A stretch of 64,000 nucleotides of DNA from CANLBN01 sp050633525 (GCA_050633525.1 JBOEGR010000004.1:1-64000), one strand, 5' to 3'. Shown: positions 1 to 7,827, counted from the first letter of the stretch. Notes: generated by a model from the sequence alone, not told the origin. A program made the numbers and translations.

Positions 1-87
1 TGCTTGCACCATCCCAACATAAGAAGCAAACCACGTCCCCGCGCTTGCCAATATCATTAATATAATTTGCTGATACACGTCACTCAT
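1..87 (-). CDS. small phage membrane protein, 3' part cut by window edge
   Basis: The first 29 codons are visible, beginning with MSDVYQQIILMILASAG, a short polar start followed by a hydrophobic segment that is probably a membrane helix. The ATG overlaps the stop of the preceding holin-like gene by ATGA, so it continues the coupled late operon. It may be part of the lysis module by position, but the protein is truncated by the edge and no family can be assigned. Confidence 0.6.
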   Translation of the reverse strand, partial: MSDVYQQIILMILASAGTWFASYVGMVQA

Positions 88-485
88 TTTTTACCCCTCA
101 TACCCGCCACTAATTGCGGTACTGCATCTTTAAGGCTTGCGATCCCCCACACACCGGAAATCATTAAAAACCAGATATACAACATCCAATCTGGCACCAA
201 CTCCAGCCTGTGAAAAACTTGCTTGCCATGCTCAGGACTGATCACCACAAGCACGATAGGAAAAGTAAACATCACGAATGACACCCACCGTAAGCTCACG
301 TCTTTATCCGCGAGGCTAGCCATTTCCCATGAGGCGTTGTGCGATTGTATTTCACGAGCGAGCCGCGCCTGATTATCAATAATCGCAATATCACGCTGGT
401 GTTTTGCCATGGCTTTTTCACCACGGTTTTTCAACCATGTATCGACCGGCTTTAACAAACTACCGATGATAGGTAACCAACTCAT
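84..485 (-). CDS. holin-like phage membrane protein
   Basis: A 133-aa protein with a short amphipathic start (MSWLPIIGSL), a charged helical stretch and two clear hydrophobic segments (about residues 68-88 and 100-120), ending in a basic tail. This layout resembles the three-TM GTA/phage holin family, and it lies two genes from the M15-type lysin, so a role in membrane permeabilisation at lysis is inferred. I chose the ATG at 485 because GAGGAG lies nine bases upstream; an in-frame TTG at 506 is less likely. It overlaps the genes on both sides by ATGA. Confidence 0.6.
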   Translation of the reverse strand: MSWLPIIGSLLKPVDTWLKNRGEKAMAKHQRDIAIIDNQARLAREIQSHNASWEMASLADKDVSLRWVSFVMFTFPIVLVVISPEHGKQVFHRLELVPDWMLYIWFLMISGVWGIASLKDAVPQLVAGMRGKK

Positions 486-580
486 GCGAACACACTCCTC
501 AACCAATCGGATAACAGCTTAACCGCGATACCCACCGCGACTAAAAATAAAAAATACTGAACACTGATTGCTTTCATCAT
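482..580 (-). CDS. 32-aa single-TM phage peptide
   Basis: Very short gene read directly from the minus strand: MMKAISVQYFLFLVAVGI, then a basic/amphipathic end. It starts in a TAATG overlap with the stop of the 99-aa gene and ends in an ATGA overlap with the holin-like gene, so it fills the only gap in the coupled chain, which is the main support for it being real. One membrane helix is predicted from hydrophobicity. It could be a lysis accessory or a minor virion membrane peptide; sequence alone does not decide. Confidence 0.55.
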   Translation of the reverse strand: MMKAISVQYFLFLVAVGIAVKLLSDWLRSVFA

Positions 581-879
581 TAAGACCGATTGAATGTCTC
601 AGGGTCAGCAAAGGGGTCTTCATTTGGCGTAAAACCGAACTCGTCTTTATCTAACCCAAGTAAAGCTTTTGCCTCTGCATCGGACTGATTAAACGGATTA
701 ATTAAATCAATACCGGCTGCGAAATAATCTGCAATAGTTGGCTCTTCTTTCAAAGGCTCACCCACAACCGAAGGTGTACCACCTACCGGCATTTTTTGAT
801 TGCTTTTGCCTTTATAGTAAAGATAGACACCGATGGCACCCGCGAGCGCGATCATTAAATAGATTTCTTGCTTCTTCAC
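580..879 (-). CDS. phage membrane-anchored protein, 99 aa
   Basis: An N-terminal membrane helix (residues about 6-22) is followed by a lysine-rich turn and an acidic soluble tail containing NPF and DPFADPETF segments. The start is a GTG in a GTGA overlap with the stop of the lysin gene and has GAGG at suitable distance. It sits between the lysin and holin-like genes, suggesting a spanin-like or virion-membrane role, but it lacks a lipobox and no family was recognised. Confidence 0.6.
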   Translation of the reverse strand: MKKQEIYLMIALAGAIGVYLYYKGKSNQKMPVGGTPSVVGEPLKEEPTIADYFAAGIDLINPFNQSDAEAKALLGLDKDEFGFTPNEDPFADPETFNRS

Positions 880-1379
880 ACTAACACCTCATCAATGCCT
901 AAATAGTTTCCGTTCACACGCGACCACAATGCGGGACTGCCTTCACTTCGATCTTGCCTTACATCTAGATGCAACATATTGCCCTGCTTTGTATCGGTAT
1001 AAATACCAATGCCAGTAAAGCCTACTTTTCTTGCGATGTATAACGCTCGCTGTCGATCCGCTCGCGTAGTGATATAACCGTCAATGGTTCGGGGGAAAAC
1101 GTCTACCGCCCTCACCTCACCCCAGCGCAATACATTATGCTGTGACTGACTGCTTTCATCTTCACGACCGATACCACCCACCGCTTTTGAAATCTCAACC
1201 GGCCCACCCCACTCATGACGGAACTGGTCGAGCTTAGTTAACAATTCCAAACTCATCACAGGGTAATAAACACCGAATTCCTCGGCACTAAAATAACGCA
1301 GACCGAGCGCGGCACGTTTGGCGGTTTTAGCGGTTGCAGTTAGCACGATTAAAATTCCTATGATTGATAGCCATTTCAC
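876..1379 (-). CDS. M15-type peptidase, probable phage lysin
   Basis: A 167-aa protein with an N-terminal hydrophobic signal/anchor (residues 5-17) and a D-Ala-D-Ala carboxypeptidase/endolysin fold signature: H81 and D93 in SQHNVLRWGEVRAVDVFP, then H137-x-D139 in MLHLDV. These are the expected zinc ligands and catalytic positions of the Peptidase_M15_3 group, which cleaves peptide bonds of peptidoglycan. It may act in lysis or be carried by the virion for entry, as in tailless membrane phages. GTG start overlaps the spike gene stop by GTGA. Confidence 0.75.
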   Translation of the reverse strand: MKWLSIIGILIVLTATAKTAKRAALGLRYFSAEEFGVYYPVMSLELLTKLDQFRHEWGGPVEISKAVGGIGREDESSQSQHNVLRWGEVRAVDVFPRTIDGYITTRADRQRALYIARKVGFTGIGIYTDTKQGNMLHLDVRQDRSEGSPALWSRVNGNYLGIDEVLV

Positions 1380-3106
1380 TTTATAAACCCTTGCACAGGT
1401 ATCTTAATAAACTCCCCCGCCGCCAAAGATGACAACGAAAAACCCGCATCTGACTGCTGATTTTTAACTGTAATCTCAGGCCTCGTTATTGTATTCCCGC
1501 CTATGTTTCTAGACTGCAATCGTAACTGAGCAGACAGCGCCTCACCCGAATTTGTTCTAATGGAACCCACAATAATCCCTTGCTCTGCCTCAACATTATT
1601 ACCCGTATTGAGAACCAAAATAGCATCATTCACAGTTAAAACACCAACAGGCACCGCTCCAAAATCAACCGAACTACCAACACCCTGAATACTCACAAGA
1701 GAAGCTGACGAAGCAATAAAACAATCGTTATAAACCGGATCGTTTCCATCACCCGTTGTAATTGCACACTGCAACACACCGCCTACATTTTCCACCCAAA
1801 TTTCAAAGCTACAAAACTTTGCGCCCCGCTGATTCAATTCCTGCTCAACCTCTGCCACAGTATCAGTAGACCATTTTTTCAAGCCGCGATGATCTGAGTA
1901 ATCAGCACTTAACACCTCGACAATATTGTTACCACTATCTAAACCAAGCCCAACAAGGTCAGGCTCAGACGCATTAGATTTTTTAAGCGTAATTTTAATA
2001 CCTTTGTTGTAAACTTTTGAATTAGATTTAAATTCTTTTTGCGCAACCGTACCCCTAAACTGAGGGAAAAGTATCTGCCCACCATTAGCATTATCCAAAT
2101 CATAAAAATAGTCTGTAATGCCACTACCCGAATTATGATTCACACCCTGAATAACAAAATCACTACACGCAGTAGCCGCCTGAGAACCTAACTGTATATC
2201 AACAGCATTACCCTCAAGATAACCGCCTAACACACGATGCGACCAACCTGCTAAAAATATCGCAACAGAATTAGCAAGATTAATTGCCTCAAATCGCGGC
2301 GATATCAACGTAAAACCATAAGGATTTGCCGCCCTGATACCGTAATCCCAATTTCCATAAACAAAAGGAGAAATACACTCCACCTCGTTTGAATCACTAC
2401 CAATCTCAAGCGCTCTACCCCCACTGTAGGCCCCACCTCTTGTTGCATAAAAACGACATATTTTTGAACGCCAACCAAACTTAAGGCTCAATCCGCCATA
2501 ATTGTTTGACTGTGATGACACTCGCACGTTGTTATATTCAGCATCAGGCGTCCCGACTAGTTGCACAACACTTTCCCATGGCGCACCCGAACCCGCATTA
2601 CCCGACATAGTGCCAACATGCTCAAAATGAACATTAAAAATACCGGCGTTATTAACCTCCTTGCTACCCGTTGTTACCTCGGCGACACTTGCATCTAAAT
2701 TGTCCGAAAATGTTTCTCCGTCCAGTGTCGCGCTATAACAAGCCGCACCGTTCCAGTCCGTCGATATCAACGACGACCATCGTGATGGCGACACAAGATT
2801 AACCCCCTTTACAAGCGGCACCCCCTCTGAGCAATAAATTTTCCCGTAAGGCAAAACCACGTCTATCGATGATACCCCCATTGAATCACGTTGCTGCTTC
2901 GCGTATATAATCGCTTCTCGCATCGCGTCAATATCATCATTGACACCGTCTGCCTCAACACCGAAATCATAAGCGGCTATGGCTGTACGCAACCTCCCCT
3001 CTACTGTTCGCATAGGCGCACCACCGTACGCTGTATAGCCAACCAACGATGAACCACTACCACGCTTAATTTGCGTTAAAGCATTAGGAGAATTTACAAA
3101 GCTCAT
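1376..3106 (-). CDS. receptor-binding spike with beta-helix (pectate-lyase-like) fold
   Basis: This is the largest structural gene after the replication protein (576 aa). Residues about 46-62 read YDFGVEADGVNDDIDAM, the classic entry motif of pectate_lyase_3/tailspike right-handed beta-helices, followed by long stretches of short beta-prone, Gly/Asn-rich repeats and a different C-terminal region (about 370-576) that could be the trimerisation or receptor domain. Adsorption to host glycans is inferred. It is coupled by ATGA to the 190-aa gene before it and by GTGA to the lysin after it. Confidence 0.7.
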   Translation of the reverse strand: MSFVNSPNALTQIKRGSGSSLVGYTAYGGAPMRTVEGRLRTAIAAYDFGVEADGVNDDIDAMREAIIYAKQQRDSMGVSSIDVVLPYGKIYCSEGVPLVKGVNLVSPSRWSSLISTDWNGAACYSATLDGETFSDNLDASVAEVTTGSKEVNNAGIFNVHFEHVGTMSGNAGSGAPWESVVQLVGTPDAEYNNVRVSSQSNNYGGLSLKFGWRSKICRFYATRGGAYSGGRALEIGSDSNEVECISPFVYGNWDYGIRAANPYGFTLISPRFEAINLANSVAIFLAGWSHRVLGGYLEGNAVDIQLGSQAATACSDFVIQGVNHNSGSGITDYFYDLDNANGGQILFPQFRGTVAQKEFKSNSKVYNKGIKITLKKSNASEPDLVGLGLDSGNNIVEVLSADYSDHRGLKKWSTDTVAEVEQELNQRGAKFCSFEIWVENVGGVLQCAITTGDGNDPVYNDCFIASSASLVSIQGVGSSVDFGAVPVGVLTVNDAILVLNTGNNVEAEQGIIVGSIRTNSGEALSAQLRLQSRNIGGNTITRPEITVKNQQSDAGFSLSSLAAGEFIKIPVQGFIK

Positions 3107-3675
3107 AGCTTATTAATCTCCATCAACCAAACATCGACCGGAACCGCTTGTGGATTGTGCGCAAAAAGCGCACCCTCTGTTTCCATATAATCGATCATCC
3201 CCGCCTCTAACGGCCCACCACTAGCAGCGTTTACACCAGACTTACCGAGCAATACATAGCCCACCGCATCACTTAACAACGCCACACGCAAATATTTCCG
3301 GCTACCATTGGCTGATGCAATCGCAGCCGTTGCACCCGCCGCCAATGTGACCCTAGCCAAATGGTTATTATCATCGCCATTCTCAACCGTTGCAGTAGCA
3401 TTTACATTTAAGGCGTTTTGATTCGGCTTACTAATTAAATTTTGAGTAATCTCCATAACAAAACTATTGCTGCCAGAGATTGAATTCTGAATAGTCAACT
3501 CTTGATTATTAAAATTTTGACCCAAGTCGTAGTATTCACCGGCACCCAAATTAACCACGTCCAAACCCTTTGACGAAATCATTATCTCGCCGGTCGCTTC
3601 CTTCACCAGAACATGACGACCACTAATGGATCGTTTTATTTTTGCGTTACCCGCTAAACTCTCTTGAATACGCAT
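3103..3675 (-). CDS. phage virion protein, possible vertex/spike base
   Basis: A 190-aa, beta-rich, Gly/Ala/Asn-rich protein with no membrane segment, directly before the spike gene and coupled to it by ATGA. Position next to the spike suggests a penton or spike-adaptor role as for PM2 P1 neighbours, but I recognise no defining motif. An Ala-rich region near residues 109-121 may form a linker. Start ATG at 3675. Confidence 0.5.
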   Translation of the reverse strand: MRIQESLAGNAKIKRSISGRHVLVKEATGEIMISSKGLDVVNLGAGEYYDLGQNFNNQELTIQNSISGSNSFVMEITQNLISKPNQNALNVNATATVENGDDNNHLARVTLAAGATAAIASANGSRKYLRVALLSDAVGYVLLGKSGVNAASGGPLEAGMIDYMETEGALFAHNPQAVPVDVWLMEINKL

Positions 3676-3677
3676 GA

Positions 3678-4007
3678 CTAAAATACACTCGTAATAAAAT
3701 AAACAATGGCCGCGAGCGCTACCGCTCCGACAATCGCCAAGGCAATTAATTTTGCACTCTCAACATCACCCACGGTAATTTGAGTCGCAAATTCTTTTAA
3801 AGCTGAAATGGTTTTATCGGTTGACTCACCGAAGGCATCGACAGTGCTACCAACAACACTAAACGCACCCTCTATCGCGCCGTGGTCAGTAAAGACAATC
3901 TCGTTATCATTGGAACTCACAAACTGAAAATTATTTTCACCGTCAAACGTTGAATTCACGCTGAGGTTTTGGTTTCGTGTTGACTTTTTACTTTCGGAAT
4001 GACTCAC
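3678..4007 (-). CDS. phage protein with C-terminal membrane anchor, 109 aa
   Basis: The N-terminal 80 residues are polar and Asn/Ser/Asp-rich; the last 25 form one hydrophobic helix (LIALAIVGAVALAAIVYFI). The layout is typical of tail-anchored virion proteins of PM2-like phages, whose capsid surrounds a lipid vesicle. The start is GTG, overlapping the upstream stop by GTGA. Function beyond virion-membrane association is inference. Confidence 0.6.
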   Translation of the reverse strand: MSHSESKKSTRNQNLSVNSTFDGENNFQFVSSNDNEIVFTDHGAIEGAFSVVGSTVDAFGESTDKTISALKEFATQITVGDVESAKLIALAIVGAVALAAIVYFITSVF

Positions 4008-4348
4008 GTTAATTTAATCCTGTAAATGCACTCTTCTAATTCAGCGCCAAATTTTTCTAGTATTCGCCCCATGCCTTTTCGGGCCGTGTGGTAACGAATA
4101 TCGGTACACCCCGATTTTTTAGCCGCTTCAATAATCATCTGCGCGACCTCTCTCATCCCTTCACCACCAATACAGACAATAATCAGTGTTTTTCCTTCGC
4201 GGCGAGTGATCATATAAATATTATTGATCTGCCAGCATGTTGATATACCTTCTTCAACATCCAAGCGAACCGCTTCCTCATCACCGCCAAAGGTATCAAG
4301 CAAATGCTCGCGTACATCTAACCAACCGACACGCTTTGCCGTTGGCAT
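4004..4348 (-). CDS. phage protein, possibly GNAT-like fold, 114 aa
   Basis: A soluble, mixed alpha/beta protein and the only clearly non-membrane member of this part of the operon. The C-terminal segment (KGMGRILEKFGAELEECIYRI) reads like the end of a GNAT acetyltransferase, where a helix followed by a G and a final strand carries a Tyr, but the acetyl-CoA loop is not evident. It could be an assembly factor with a degenerate fold. ATG start sits in a TAATG overlap with the 57-aa gene. Confidence 0.5.
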   Translation of the reverse strand: MPTAKRVGWLDVREHLLDTFGGDEEAVRLDVEEGISTCWQINNIYMITRREGKTLIIVCIGGEGMREVAQMIIEAAKKSGCTDIRYHTARKGMGRILEKFGAELEECIYRIKLT

Positions 4349-4521
4349 TAGCGCTTTATCACCATCAACAACAAGGCCACAAATAAAACAGCGATGATCA
4401 CCAATAATATTGGCATTACCATTGACTGCTGACCAACAGGTGACGGGTAATAAATTGAACCTTGACCACCACCGACACCACTTACGGCAACGATAGGATC
4501 AATTGCTTCATTCTCATTCAT
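4348..4521 (-). CDS. 57-aa single-TM phage protein
   Basis: Short gene read directly from the sequence: an N-terminal acidic/Gly-rich segment (MNENEAIDPIVAVSGVGGGQ) and a C-terminal membrane helix (about residues 34-54) ending IKR. It begins in an ATGA overlap with the preceding 58-aa gene and ends in a TAATG overlap with the next, exactly filling a 170-base gap. It matches the size and layout of small virion-membrane proteins of PM2-like viruses. Confidence 0.7.
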   Translation of the reverse strand: MNENEAIDPIVAVSGVGGGQGSIYYPSPVGQQSMVMPILLVIIAVLFVALLLMVIKR

Positions 4522-4694
4522 GCGAACACCTTCACGGCAATAAAGACCAAAGCCAAAGCCATTAAGCCCATCATGATATAAGTGACCATTGATGTTTCGT
4601 TCACATTGATACCGCCAAAGTCTTGAACAAAACTATCGCCACCTTGCGCACCCGTTGAACTTGACGCACTGTAACCACCTGCACCCGCACCCAT
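4518..4694 (-). CDS. 58-aa single-TM phage protein
   Basis: Gly/Ser-rich N-terminus (MGAGAGGYSASSSTGAQGGD) followed by a C-terminal hydrophobic helix (residues about 38-57). I chose the ATG at 4694, in a TAATG overlap with the upstream stop, rather than the longer frame that would run into the neighbouring gene. Its order of soluble head then membrane tail is shared with the 57-aa and 109-aa proteins nearby; probably a virion-membrane component. Confidence 0.65.
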   Translation of the reverse strand: MGAGAGGYSASSSTGAQGGDSFVQDFGGINVNETSMVTYIMMGLMALALVFIAVKVFA

Positions 4695-4870
4695 TATCGA
4701 TTCACCAATTGCATAACAAAATAAAAAGCGATAGCTGCTGATAAAAATAATGCGGCCCACGCTAATGTTTTAATGGATTCGCTACCAAAAAAACCAGTGA
4801 CCCAACCGAGCACACCAGAAAACAATGACGCGACACCACCCCAAAACCACGGAGACGCAAAAATAAACAT
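4694..4870 (-). CDS. 58-aa phage membrane protein with two hydrophobic segments
   Basis: Trp/Phe/Gly-rich protein: MFIFASPWFWGGVASLFSG, then a second helix around residues 36-54. The ATG at 4870 overlaps the stop of the 92-aa gene by ATGA, and the stop overlaps the next ATG (TAATG). Composition resembles small pore-like or membrane-shaping virion peptides. A longer in-frame extension with several Cys would overlap the neighbour and is not favoured. Confidence 0.65.
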   Translation of the reverse strand: MFIFASPWFWGGVASLFSGVLGWVTGFFGSESIKTLAWAALFLSAAIAFYFVMQLVNR

Positions 4871-5148
4871 CAGAGCACCACAATCAATACGAGAAGAAGA
4901 ATGACCACCGCAGCAGCAATCGCCCACCAGTATTTCATTGCGGTATCTTTAAACGTAGCCGGTACACCCGTACCCTCAACCGCAGTCGGTGACTGCGAAT
5001 GAGCCGAAGGTGACGCACTGGCATTATCTGCCGTGACCACCTCCGAATAGACCTCACCCGCCGTTTGTAAAAAACCAGCAAAGCTATCAAAAAACCCGCC
5101 ATTGGCACTGGTGTTTTGAGCTTGCGCGGTAGAATTATCAGCTTGCAT
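4870..5148 (-). CDS. tail-anchored phage virion protein, 92 aa
   Basis: Polar Ala/Ser/Thr-rich N-terminus with a short amphipathic stretch (GGFFDSFAGFLQTAGEVYSE) and a very hydrophobic C-terminal helix ending in LLLVLIVVL. AAGGGG lies just before the start. It is the first gene after the major capsid protein, the place where PM2-like viruses encode proteins linking capsid to internal membrane; this role is inferred from position and layout. Confidence 0.65.
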   Translation of the reverse strand: MQADNSTAQAQNTSANGGFFDSFAGFLQTAGEVYSEVVTADNASASPSAHSQSPTAVEGTGVPATFKDTAMKYWWAIAAAVVILLLVLIVVL

Positions 5149-5158
5149 GACGCACCCC

Positions 5159-5947
5159 TTAAACGGTTTCTACAGTCTCGAACAATACCGGAACGTCACC
5201 CGCTGAACTCACATAGGGATTAATCTCGAATGATTCACCCGCCGTTTGCAAAAAGTCTGCAATGGCAAATTCATACTTGATCGGGTCAAAGTGATACCAA
5301 CCCGACTGAGGCACTTTACCCTCACGAGCAATCAGATAATCATTATCAGCTAATTCAACATCGTAACGAGTTAAACGGTTACGCATAATTTCCAACTGAG
5401 TAACCGGCCCATTCATGTGCATACGACGAATACGAGGCCCACGGTTGAAATTTTTATACACGTTTTTACCCGTGGCACCCGCTTGCACTAAATTTGAGTA
5501 CATACGAGGAATGACAACACGTTGAGGCTTGGCCGCACCCATGACCGCCGTTGCTTTCAACGTTGGCACTAAACTAGCCGAAGTTTGAGCAGCCGTTGCC
5601 GCCGCCGTCTTAACGATCAACGTTAAGTTATCACCGGCAAACGTAACCAACTCGGTCAAGTCCTGCCCTTCAATCGTTTTACACGAGAAGTCAGAAAACG
5701 GAATGACAAACACACCATCCTCTTGAGCACGACCCTTGTACGTTTCTAACATGCGCAGCTCTTCGCCGCTCACGTCATAGATCGCATCACCGTTCAATTG
5801 CACAAGCACCTGCGTGATTTGATCGTTGTTTAAATTGGTACGCAAAATCATTTCTTTGTAGGTCGGCCCTACATCACAATTTAGCGACCACTGGGAATTA
5901 AAGCCACCGCCATTAAAGCCGGTCATTTCATCAGTAATAAAACGCAT
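5159..5947 (-). CDS. major capsid protein, PM2 P2-like double jelly-roll
   Basis: A 262-aa protein, close to the 269 aa of PM2 P2. It shares P2-like stretches: YKEMILR near the start, a VQLNGDAIYDVSGEELRMLE segment after the first strands, and in the second half a conserved (R)ADNDY(L/I)-type motif, here ELADNDYLIAREGK. Such proteins form pseudo-hexagonal trimers around a lipid vesicle. The ATG at 5947 has a perfect AAGGAGGG seven bases upstream; an in-frame extension to 6031 would overlap the preceding small gene and lacks a comparable site. The strongest translation signal in the block fits a highly produced coat protein. Confidence 0.85.
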   Translation of the reverse strand: MRFITDEMTGFNGGGFNSQWSLNCDVGPTYKEMILRTNLNNDQITQVLVQLNGDAIYDVSGEELRMLETYKGRAQEDGVFVIPFSDFSCKTIEGQDLTELVTFAGDNLTLIVKTAAATAAQTSASLVPTLKATAVMGAAKPQRVVIPRMYSNLVQAGATGKNVYKNFNRGPRIRRMHMNGPVTQLEIMRNRLTRYDVELADNDYLIAREGKVPQSGWYHFDPIKYEFAIADFLQTAGESFEINPYVSSAGDVPVLFETVETV

Positions 5948-5954
5948 GAGATAA

Positions 5955-5962
5955 CCCTCCTT
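5955..5962 (-). promoter_or_regulatory. strong ribosome binding site of capsid gene
   Basis: On the minus strand this reads AAGGAGGG, seven bases before the capsid ATG at 5947. It overlaps the stop codon of the preceding 43-aa gene, so ribosomes ending that gene are delivered to it. It decides the capsid start against the upstream in-frame TTG/ATG candidates. Confidence 0.8.
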
Positions 5963-6092
5963 AAAGAATGCCGTCTTGGTCGATAGCAACGAATTTAGCC
6001 AACCAATCATTATGGCCGACCGCGTAGGCAACCACTAAAGCCGCCAAAATTGCGATAACGAAAATTGTTACCGCTGTCATTAAATCAGGCAT
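5961..6092 (-). CDS. 43-aa single-TM phage protein before capsid gene
   Basis: Small gene read directly: MPDLMTAVTIFVIAILAALV, a membrane helix, then a short polar C-terminus ending DQDGIL. GAGAGGGG lies about eight bases before the ATG. It is the first gene of the late (virion) operon and its stop overlaps the capsid ribosome binding site. It probably is a virion-membrane protein or a translational leader for the capsid gene. Confidence 0.7.
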   Translation of the reverse strand: MPDLMTAVTIFVIAILAALVVAYAVGHNDWLAKFVAIDQDGIL

Positions 6093-6223
6093 TAGAAGCC
6101 CCTCTCAAAAATTGATGAATAAAAATAAATTTACAACGGCCACAGAAAAGCAAGCGTTTCTGAACGCGCGCAAGCACTTTTCAGAAAACAGAGGGGACTT
6201 TTCAGAAAATAATTTATTTTAGA
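6093..6223 (-). promoter_or_regulatory. control region of the late (virion) operon with phased direct repeats
   Basis: This gap separates packaging genes from virion genes. It has a 13-bp direct repeat, ACTTTTCAGAAAA, at 6176-6188 and 6197-6209, exactly 21 bp apart (two helical turns), and a partly palindromic GCGTTTCTGAACGC at about 6155-6168. The arrangement is what a dimeric activator or repressor of the late promoter would need. No convincing -35/-10 pair was found, which would fit an activator-dependent promoter, but the promoter itself is inferred. Confidence 0.5.
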
Positions 6224-6247
6224 TAAAAAAATGGCTCAGAACGAGCC
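6224..6247 (-). terminator. rho-independent terminator after packaging ATPase
   Basis: On the minus strand, directly after the ATPase stop, GGCTC-GTTCT-GAGCC forms a hairpin (arms 6243-6247 and 6233-6237) followed by A and a run of seven T. This ends the replication/packaging transcript before the late operon. Confidence 0.85.
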
Positions 6248-6252
6248 AGATA

Positions 6253-6978
6253 TTACGAATAGATAATATTTTTAAAGCGAGCATCAGGCCCGACAGTTAA
6301 TACTTTTTTACCCGCACCTTTAGAACGAAACTTCGGGACACCATTCGGCCACACCGGTGTTTTTCTGGATGCTGGAAAACCTACATCACACTCCACGACC
6401 TTACCACGATCACTTGTCCACTGGATAAACTCTAATTTTTTATCGGGAATTTCCGACACTTCCAAGCCCAACTGATTAGCAATATAGGCTCTATCTTTCA
6501 TCGTCGAGTGACGCCCCACATGCACAAAGGTGGAATTACTGATCACACTTTTATCAACTTCCTGACCGCGCTGAACGGTTCCGATAATTTTCGGGCCATA
6601 GGCCAAACCTTGAGACACCAAGCGCCCCCAATGCCCCGCCGCTTTACCGGCATTGGTCACGTTCGCCAACTCTTCGCAAATAATGGTCGCCTGCGCTTGC
6701 CGATTCCAGTTAAAAGCACACTGACAAAAGAAATCAAACTCCGCTTTATCATGCTGGACATAGGCAATCTTTGCCTCCCCTCTCGAACGCACCAACGTAT
6801 TGACCAACTCGACACGAGAACGACAGGCAGTAAACCCCATCTGCGCTACATACTCGCCTTTTGGGTCGAACACTAAGACGCGCTTATCATTCTGAATAAC
6901 GACCTTTATCCACACTGACTTACCCGAACGCGACACCGCAATTGCGATAACCAAGACACCATCCGGTCTAATTTTCAT
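6253..6978 (-). CDS. genome-packaging ATPase, PM2 P9-like (FtsK-HerA superfamily)
   Basis: 241 aa, near the size of PM2 P9. The Walker A loop AVSRSGKS lies at residues 14-21; the usual first Gly of GxxxxGKS is Ala. Walker B is TIICEE (98-103), and the sensor region GTVQRGQEVDKSVISNSTF (133-151) is the Q-containing motif of the P9/A32 clade. It would power DNA translocation into the preformed capsid. Start is the ATG at 6978 with GAGGG upstream, overlapping the end of the preceding gene by 11 bases; a longer open frame upstream is the reading frame of that gene's opposite register and is not favoured. Confidence 0.85.
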   Translation of the reverse strand: MKIRPDGVLVIAIAVSRSGKSVWIKVVIQNDKRVLVFDPKGEYVAQMGFTACRSRVELVNTLVRSRGEAKIAYVQHDKAEFDFFCQCAFNWNRQAQATIICEELANVTNAGKAAGHWGRLVSQGLAYGPKIIGTVQRGQEVDKSVISNSTFVHVGRHSTMKDRAYIANQLGLEVSEIPDKKLEFIQWTSDRGKVVECDVGFPASRKTPVWPNGVPKFRSKGAGKKVLTVGPDARFKNIIYS

Positions 6979-7507
6979 CTTTAGCACCCTCAGTATCATG
7001 CTCAAACGTTTCGCCGTTTTTTTCCTTTGCCTTGACTGCATCATCACGCTTTTTAGCCTCAGCCTCTTTGCGCTTTTCTTTTGAACTGGCCCGAACCGCA
7101 CCGACAAACATCAAGGTAGCACCCATTGCGGCCAGCTCATCCTTGTACTTCGCCATGAATTCAAAAATGCCGCCATCGAAGCGTTTGGAAATCACCACGG
7201 CCCACGCATGTGACACGCTTTTGTATTTCTCTTTCGGAATATCCAACCCACCAATGGCATCAAACGCAAACATCAATGCACCACTGATAACCACCTCGGC
7301 CATAGCGATACGCTCATCCAACGACCCATCACTGTTCTGAACATTTTCAGAACTGGCCGGAGAGTTAAACTGTATCCCCGTATGTTCATCAAAGTTTAAA
7401 CCGGACTCTTCGACGGCCTCAGTTTCTGGCTTGATCTCATTTTCATTGACGATGCGTGACCACTCAGCGTCAACCGCCTCTTGACTAGTATCAACTTGAT
7501 TCGTCAT
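6968..7507 (-). CDS. phage protein with acidic N-terminus and hydrophobic core, 179 aa
   Basis: Residues 1-60 are acidic and probably disordered; about 70-130 include two moderately hydrophobic segments (MAEVVISGALMFAFDAIGGL and MGATLMFVGAVRA), and the C-terminus is a highly charged coiled-coil-like helix (KEKRKEAEAKKRDD). ATG at 7507 has GGAG nine bases upstream and overlaps the previous stop by ATGA. It sits immediately before the packaging ATPase and may tether it to the virion membrane vertex; that is inference. Confidence 0.6.
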   Translation of the reverse strand: MTNQVDTSQEAVDAEWSRIVNENEIKPETEAVEESGLNFDEHTGIQFNSPASSENVQNSDGSLDERIAMAEVVISGALMFAFDAIGGLDIPKEKYKSVSHAWAVVISKRFDGGIFEFMAKYKDELAAMGATLMFVGAVRASSKEKRKEAEAKKRDDAVKAKEKNGETFEHDTEGAKDEN

Positions 7508-7827
7508 TTGTAGAGACTCCATTTTTTAGACTTTTTCTGAACAGGCTCAGAAACAGGTTCCGATTTTTTCGGAATATCGACCACCTCCGCCACCGGCTCA
7601 CTTTTGACTGTTTCAATTTCAGGCGAGGCCACGGCTTCCGTAGTATCTTCTGAAACTAAAAATTCCGTGCGTTTTCGGAGATCAACCTGCCCCCGCTTCG
7701 ACTGATACAAAAACGTCGAATGCACCGGACAATCGAGCAGTAACTTTTTCCGCTTATTTTCCCGAACTTCGGAACGCTCGCCACACTCAGGGCAATCTGC
7801 ATGACCGACCAATTTTGAATTAATCAT
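7504..7827 (-). CDS. phage protein with zinc-ribbon-like N-terminus, 107 aa
   Basis: Residues 12-35 hold CPEC followed by CPVH, a Cys/His pattern that could bind one zinc ion, then a long acidic/Lys-rich tail (EPVAEVVDIPKKSEPVSEPVQ). Likely nucleic-acid or protein binding. It overlaps both neighbours by ATGA (start 7827, next start 7507) in the replication operon. PM2 also encodes Zn-finger regulators, but orthology cannot be claimed. Confidence 0.55.
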   Translation of the reverse strand: MINSKLVGHADCPECGERSEVRENKRKKLLLDCPVHSTFLYQSKRGQVDLRKRTEFLVSEDTTEAVASPEIETVKSEPVAEVVDIPKKSEPVSEPVQKKSKKWSLYK

